A stretch of DNA of 18,373 bases from assembly GCA_021648365.1 (NCBI GenBank), contig JAKISY010000094.1, positions 1-18,373 of the forward strand. Direction: 5' to 3'. The notes under the pieces are model-generated. The model had not been told where the DNA came from. It saw only the letters and a list, made by a program, of their open reading frames with translations, and did no database searches. This stretch comes from Verrucomicrobiales bacterium (GTDB lineage: Bacteria; Verrucomicrobiota; Verrucomicrobiia; Verrucomicrobiales; DEV007). Made by a program: the position numbers and the translations under genes. Numbering within the stretch: the stretch's first letter is position 1; each line of letters opens with the position of its first letter. Of this stretch, positions 14,654-18,373 are shown piece after piece.

Positions 14654-15451
14654 ATGGCTGATAAACCGCTCAATCGTTATGAAAATATTATCGAAAAAAT
14701 ATTCTTCAATCGATATAAAAAGCACGCAAAAACGGTAAAATTTCTTCGTGAAGACATTGAAACGACAGCTTCTGATCTTGCCATCAAGCTGCCTAAAAAT
14801 CTGGGAGACCTCATCTACTCTTTTCGCTATCGAAACCCTCTACCGGAAACCATTAGAAAGACACAACCCAAAGGTCAAGAATGGATCATCGAGGGGGTGG
14901 GTAGAGCCAAGTATCAATTCAAACTTGTCAGGATCAATCGCATCTCGCCAAATCATGATTTAGTCACCATCAAAATCCCCGATGCAACGCCTGAAATCAT
15001 TTTAGCCTACGCCCTCTCAGACGAGCAAGCCCTACTCGCAAAAGTCCGCTATAATCGACTCATCGACGTATTTTTAGGAGTGGCAGCCTATTCGCTCCAG
15101 AACCACTTGCGAACAACTGTTAAAGGAATCGGACAAATAGAAATCGACGAAGTTTACACTGCTGTGGACAGACACGGTCGACACTTCATTATTCCAGTTC
15201 AAGCTAAAGGAGGCAATGACCAATTGTCAGTAGTTCAAACGAAACAAGATATTGATTGTTGCGCGGAAAAATATCCGAATCTCATATGCCGAGCTATCTC
15301 CACACAGTTCATTGCTGATGACCTTATTGCCATTTTCGAACTAACTGTCGAAGAAGATTACGTCAAAGTAGTTGAGGAAAAACACTACCGCTTAGTGCCC
15401 GCCGACGCCATCACCCAAAAAGACCTACAGACTTACTCTATTCGAGCCTGA
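14654..15451 (+). CDS. Probable type II restriction endonuclease (PD-(D/E)xK, QAK variant)
   Basis: The 265-aa protein is encoded 7 nt after the methyltransferase gene, the normal place for the cognate nuclease. Its C-terminal half carries a likely PD-(D/E)xK core: GIGQIEIDEVYTAV (158-171) followed by IIPVQAKGGNDQ (179-190). Asp165/Glu166 would be the metal ligand, and Gln183-Ala-Lys185 replaces the classical (D/E)-x-K. A Q-x-K version occurs in several nuclease families. The N-terminal half (about 1-130) is probably for DNA recognition or dimerisation. I know this type of protein only as an uncharacterised 'endonuclease' beside C5 methyltransferases; its cleavage site is unknown. There is no visible Shine-Dalgarno site before the ATG, so translation may be coupled to the methyltransferase. 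It has the same A/T-leaning codon use as that gene. Confidence 0.75.
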   Translation: MADKPLNRYENIIEKIFFNRYKKHAKTVKFLREDIETTASDLAIKLPKNLGDLIYSFRYRNPLPETIRKTQPKGQEWIIEGVGRAKYQFKLVRINRISPNHDLVTIKIPDATPEIILAYALSDEQALLAKVRYNRLIDVFLGVAAYSLQNHLRTTVKGIGQIEIDEVYTAVDRHGRHFIIPVQAKGGNDQLSVVQTKQDIDCCAEKYPNLICRAISTQFIADDLIAIFELTVEEDYVKVVEEKHYRLVPADAITQKDLQTYSIRA

Positions 15452-15453
15452 CT

Positions 15454-15479
15454 TTCGATCGCATCACCTTCAATCGCAT
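15454..15479 (+). repeat. Two 11-nt direct repeats upstream of the histidine kinase gene
   Basis: TTCGATCGCAT (15454-15464) and TTCAATCGCAT (15469-15479) differ at one base and are spaced 15 nt start to start. They lie in the 68-nt gap before the two-component genes and could be a regulator binding site or chance duplication. Confidence 0.35.
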
Positions 15480-15519
15480 TTAACCTCGCTTTTTGAGCAA
15501 TCCATGACCACATTCCCGT

Positions 15520-16899
15520 GTGGCTGGACAAAAAACAAACAAACCTCACACACTTGGACGAAAACTGATCATCACCTTTTCCGTTTTTGTGCTGCTCTCA
15601 TCCTTGCTGCTGACAGCATGGATGACCGCGCGCCAACAGTCCCGCTCCTTGCTCGAACTCAAAAAACTCAGTTCAACCAACGCCTCTTTCATCGATCAAA
15701 TGCGATTACCCAAATCGCGTGAACTGGCGAAAAAACTCTCTTCCATCCTCGACGTCGGCGTAGGCTTCTATTTTAAAAATGAAAGCTCAGCCAACTGGCC
15801 CGCCTCCCTCCAAGAAGTGATCCCGCAACTGGCCGCCCAACAACAAAGCACCGCAGTTCGCGCCCATGGTTACGCCATCGCCATCACTCCGCTCGCCGAT
15901 GGCAGCACCTCTCTGATCCTGATCCGCAAAACCCCAACCTGGTTTCCCTATCTCTTCGGAGAAGCTCTCATACCAGCCATCGTCTTTGCTTTAGCCTGCG
16001 CCCTGCTTGCCGCACTGATAGCCCGCGATATTGTGCGCCCGCTCACCACTCTCGCTGAGCGCCTACCTCAGCTGAATCGTGAAAAAAGCGAGCCTAAAGC
16101 CACCCTGCCCATTATCATCACCCAACGCCGTGACGAAATAGGAACCCTGGCACGGACGATGCAACAAAACTCACAAGACCTGCGCCGAGAACAACTACTA
16201 CGCCAACAATCTGAGCGACTCGCGACCCTCGGACGCATCGCCACCAGCCTAGCGCACGAGATCAAGAACCCCGTTGCCGCCATCGGACTGCATGCTGATT
16301 TATTAGCACAACAAGCCAATGCAAACGACGCAGAGTCCATCTCACTGATCCGCGAGGAAGTGGATCGAATCACCGATTTGGTCAATCAATGGCTCTACGT
16401 AGCGCGCTCCACCCCTGCCCGTAAAGAAGCTCACGATTTGTGCCTGTTGATCAACAACGTCGCCCGACGCCTGCGCCCAGTTTTAGAACACGCCCACGCC
16501 AAGTTAATCATCGATTTGCCCAAACTCGAACCCGCCCCTGTGCAGGTCGATGCCCCCAGGATAGAACAAAGCTTGCGTAATCTATTACTCAATGCCGCCC
16601 AAGCCATGCCCGAAGGTGGCGAAGTATTGGTGCAATTAAGCACAGCACAAGGCAAGGCCATTCTCACCATCGAAGATCAAGGCACAGGCTTCAGCGAAGA
16701 TGCCCTCCAGCACTTCGGCGAAGCTTTTTTCTCAGAAAAAGAAGGAGGCATGGGCATCGGACTCACTCTAGCCTGTGAGGTGATCCAAGCACATGGAGGC
16801 AGCCTACAAGCTGAAAAATCCAAACGTGATTCCCATTCTGGGGCTCGCATCACCCTCACCCTACCTCTTGATACTAGCGTAACAACTAAGCCAAAATGA
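15520..16899 (+). CDS. Membrane-bound sensor histidine kinase
   Basis: The 459-aa protein has a first transmembrane helix at about 15-36, a short periplasmic sensor region (about 37-145), a second helix at about 149-168 (IPAIVFALACALLAALIA), and a HAMP-like linker (about 169-225, IVRPLTTLAERL and RRDEIGTLARTM). The HisKA domain has the phospho-acceptor His246 in LAHEIKNPVAAIGLH. The ATPase domain has N box RNLLLNAAQAMPEGG (353-367), G1 EDQGTG (385-390) and G2 GMGIGLTLA (410-418). Its 'HEIKNP' H-box is the type found in partners of NtrC-family regulators, consistent with the next gene. The GTG at 15520 is the first start after an in-frame stop at 15505-15507. Its stop overlaps the regulator's start (ATGA, 16896-16899), so the two are translationally coupled. 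The sensed signal is unknown. Confidence 0.9.
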   Translation: MAGQKTNKPHTLGRKLIITFSVFVLLSSLLLTAWMTARQQSRSLLELKKLSSTNASFIDQMRLPKSRELAKKLSSILDVGVGFYFKNESSANWPASLQEVIPQLAAQQQSTAVRAHGYAIAITPLADGSTSLILIRKTPTWFPYLFGEALIPAIVFALACALLAALIARDIVRPLTTLAERLPQLNREKSEPKATLPIIITQRRDEIGTLARTMQQNSQDLRREQLLRQQSERLATLGRIATSLAHEIKNPVAAIGLHADLLAQQANANDAESISLIREEVDRITDLVNQWLYVARSTPARKEAHDLCLLINNVARRLRPVLEHAHAKLIIDLPKLEPAPVQVDAPRIEQSLRNLLLNAAQAMPEGGEVLVQLSTAQGKAILTIEDQGTGFSEDALQHFGEAFFSEKEGGMGIGLTLACEVIQAHGGSLQAEKSKRDSHSGARITLTLPLDTSVTTKPK

Positions 16900-18212
16900 A
16901 AGCACCCCGTATTCTCATCGTAGAAGATGAACGCGCCCTTAGTTTGGCATTGGCGGCAGCCGTCCGACAAAGTGGTGCTGGCAGCGAAATCGCTCCCACC
17001 GCAGCATTGGCTCGACGACAACTAGAAATTCAAAACACCCCCTTTTCAGCCATGATCCTTGACATCGGTCTGCCCGATCAAAACGGACTCGACTTCCTCG
17101 CCAGCCTACCGAAGTCCTTGCAGATCCCCAGTCTAGTGATCACCGCCCACGGCGAGATCGAAAACACCATCGCCGCCCGCAAACTCGGAGTCAGTGAATT
17201 CCTCACCAAACCCCTCGACTTCGAGCGCTTCAAAAAAGCCCTACATCGCCTGCTGCCATCACCCCTACCCGAATCCAGCAAAACGCCCCCACGCAATAGC
17301 ACCCCCTTCATCGGCGCTTCGCCAGCCATGCGACCCGTCTTCCAACAAATCGCCCACGCCTGCACCACCACCGACCCTATTCTTATATCTGGAGAAACTG
17401 GCACAGGCAAATCCCTCGCAGCCTCACTGATCGTGCAAAATGGCAGCGCCGCTGGCAAACCGTGCATCATTTTTCAACCTGGGCCTGGCGAACTAAGCCA
17501 AGAACTCAAGCTCGCCATAGATCAAGCCTCTGATGGTGTCCTGATTTTAGAGAACATCGAACAATTGGATCTCGATTCACAAACCGAACTGCTGCGACGT
17601 TGGGCAAAAGACCACGAACCTTTTCCCCAACTCATCGCCACGACAAGTAGCGATTTGTGCCAATCCGTAGCAGCAGGACAACTGCGCAGCGACCTCTACT
17701 ACCGACTACAGGTCTTAGAAGTGAAACTACCCGCCCTGCGCGAACGTCTAGCAGACCTACCCGCTCTATTTGACTTCTTTCTCGGCGAACTCAAACCCGG
17801 ACAAGCCTTGAGCATTGATGACTCCGTGATCGAATGCCTACAAAACCATGACTGGCAAGGCAATATACGAGAACTTCGCAATGTGGCGTCCCATGCCATC
17901 ACCGTAAGTTGGGGGAATCAGAAAATCGAACGCTGCCACCTACCCACACATCTCAGCTCCGATGAGGTAGAGATCACCCACCTTGAAGCAGAAAAACTCA
18001 AGCAAGCCCTCGATCAGTGGATCTCCGCCCAACTGCTCGACACCAGCGAAAAATCCGACCCGACTTACAGCCAACTCGCAGGTCAACTCGAACAGCTACT
18101 GATCCAACAATTATTAAACCGTCATGATGGCAAGCTCTCACGCTTAGCTAGCAAAATGAAGGCAAACCGCAGCACTCTGCGCAAAAAGATCAACGCGAAA
18201 TGGTTCGATTGA
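16896..18212 (+). CDS. NtrC-like response regulator with degenerate AAA+ domain
   Basis: The 438-aa protein has a receiver domain (1-120) with intact phosphorylation site: acidic Glu10/Asp11, acceptor Asp56 (MILDIGLP), Thr83 and Lys105. An AAA+ domain (about 135-345) follows, with Walker A GETGTGKS (166-173), a likely arginine-finger/sensor segment RSDLYYRL (264-271) and sensor II GNIRELRNV (322-330). A Fis-type helix-turn-helix ends the protein (about 405-435, LASKMKANRSTLRKKI). Two features are abnormal. The GAFTGA loop that contacts sigma-54 is absent, the Walker A to Walker B distance being about 20 residues shorter than in NtrC. Walker B reads GVLILENIEQLD, so the usual Asp-Glu is Glu-Asn (219-220). 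It is therefore probably not a sigma-54 activator and may have little ATPase activity; it could act as a phosphorylation-controlled DNA-binding regulator. It is cognate to the kinase upstream by gene overlap. Confidence 0.9.
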   Translation: MKAPRILIVEDERALSLALAAAVRQSGAGSEIAPTAALARRQLEIQNTPFSAMILDIGLPDQNGLDFLASLPKSLQIPSLVITAHGEIENTIAARKLGVSEFLTKPLDFERFKKALHRLLPSPLPESSKTPPRNSTPFIGASPAMRPVFQQIAHACTTTDPILISGETGTGKSLAASLIVQNGSAAGKPCIIFQPGPGELSQELKLAIDQASDGVLILENIEQLDLDSQTELLRRWAKDHEPFPQLIATTSSDLCQSVAAGQLRSDLYYRLQVLEVKLPALRERLADLPALFDFFLGELKPGQALSIDDSVIECLQNHDWQGNIRELRNVASHAITVSWGNQKIERCHLPTHLSSDEVEITHLEAEKLKQALDQWISAQLLDTSEKSDPTYSQLAGQLEQLLIQQLLNRHDGKLSRLASKMKANRSTLRKKINAKWFD

Positions 18213-18264
18213 AGCTTCATTTTTTGGTAACTATTCAGGTCTATACTGGTCATTTCAAAAGAGG

Positions 18265-18295
18265 TTAACCACGGATTACACGGATGGGCACGGAT
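18265..18295 (+). repeat. CACGGAT-type dispersed intergenic repeat
   Basis: TTAACCACGGAT is followed by two further CACGGAT units (18279-18285 and 18289-18295), with start-to-start spacings of 9 and 10 nt, and then an A-rich tract. From memory, sequences of the form 'AACCACGGATTACACGGAT...' are scattered through intergenic DNA of many bacteria. The minus-strand open frame across it (18122-18316) encodes the typical spurious peptide (IRAHPCNPWL) and is not a gene. Confidence 0.65.
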
Positions 18296-18373
18296 AAGAA
18301 AAGAAAAAATAATCAATTCAGATTTAGTAACAACTCCCCCCCCTTGATTCTCACGACTTAAATCACCACCCTA

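Noticed and set aside
13306..18212. A single larger defence island joining the restriction-modification unit with the two-component genes
   Set aside because: The two-component genes have different codon use and a generic regulatory architecture; adjacency alone does not support a joint system.
18208..18226. TGAAGCTTCA followed by a run of six T as an intrinsic terminator of the two-component operon
   Set aside because: The palindrome has no loop; a real stem would be only about 3 bp, too weak to call.
18122..18316. Minus-strand 64-aa open frame over the end of the response regulator and the CACGGAT repeat
   Set aside because: It is the translation of a dispersed repeat plus antisense of a solid gene, with no ribosome binding site and no domain.

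Overview
The window looks like a chromosomal segment of a Verrucomicrobiota bacterium, probably near the Verrucomicrobiales. That placement is inference. It rests on a small domain in the 2248-3210 lipoprotein typical of that phylum, an ECF sigma factor of the style common there, Tat-exported TIM-barrel isomerases, weak Shine-Dalgarno sites, and dispersed intergenic repeats of kinds I associate with this and related phyla. No rRNA, tRNA, CRISPR array or complete insertion sequence was seen.

Layout. Positions 1-356 hold a perfect 14-bp hairpin, a sequence resembling a transposon end, and the 3' remnant of a broken gene. Positions 353-923 carry an unrecognised 134-aa protein (minus strand) and two degenerate copies of a short repeat. 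Positions 924-6135 look like ordinary host chromosome: a PQQ-type beta-propeller lipoprotein diverges from a coiled-coil lipoprotein/TIM-barrel isomerase pair, followed by an ECF sigma factor that converges on a minus-strand group (small basic protein, Tat-exported TIM-barrel isomerase, YHS-type metal-binding lipoprotein). Positions 6136-9470 are accessory: a truncated sugar-kinase-like pseudogene, a four-helix membrane protein and an exported HEAT-repeat protein, with dispersed repeats on both sides. Positions 9471-13193 encode the RNA helicase HrpA (minus). Positions 13306-15451 encode a cytosine-5 DNA methyltransferase and its probable PD-(D/E)xK endonuclease partner, i.e. a type II restriction-modification unit. 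Positions 15520-18212 encode a histidine kinase and an NtrC-like response regulator whose start and stop codons overlap. The right edge carries another dispersed repeat.

Functional logic. The restriction-modification pair and the two-component pair are the clear functional units. The response regulator is unusual: its AAA+ domain lacks the GAFTGA loop and has a non-canonical Walker B, so it probably does not activate sigma-54 polymerase in the usual way. The strongest structural signal outside genes is a ~42-44-bp repeat, four copies all in the same orientation. In two places it sits inside a different repeat family, and its copies bracket the accessory genes while the core-looking genes lack it. 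I did not find a convincing wholly new defence or metabolic system. The best candidates for follow-up are this repeat, the gene cassette it brackets, the GAFTGA-less regulator, and the HEAT-repeat protein with an uncharacterised C-terminal domain.
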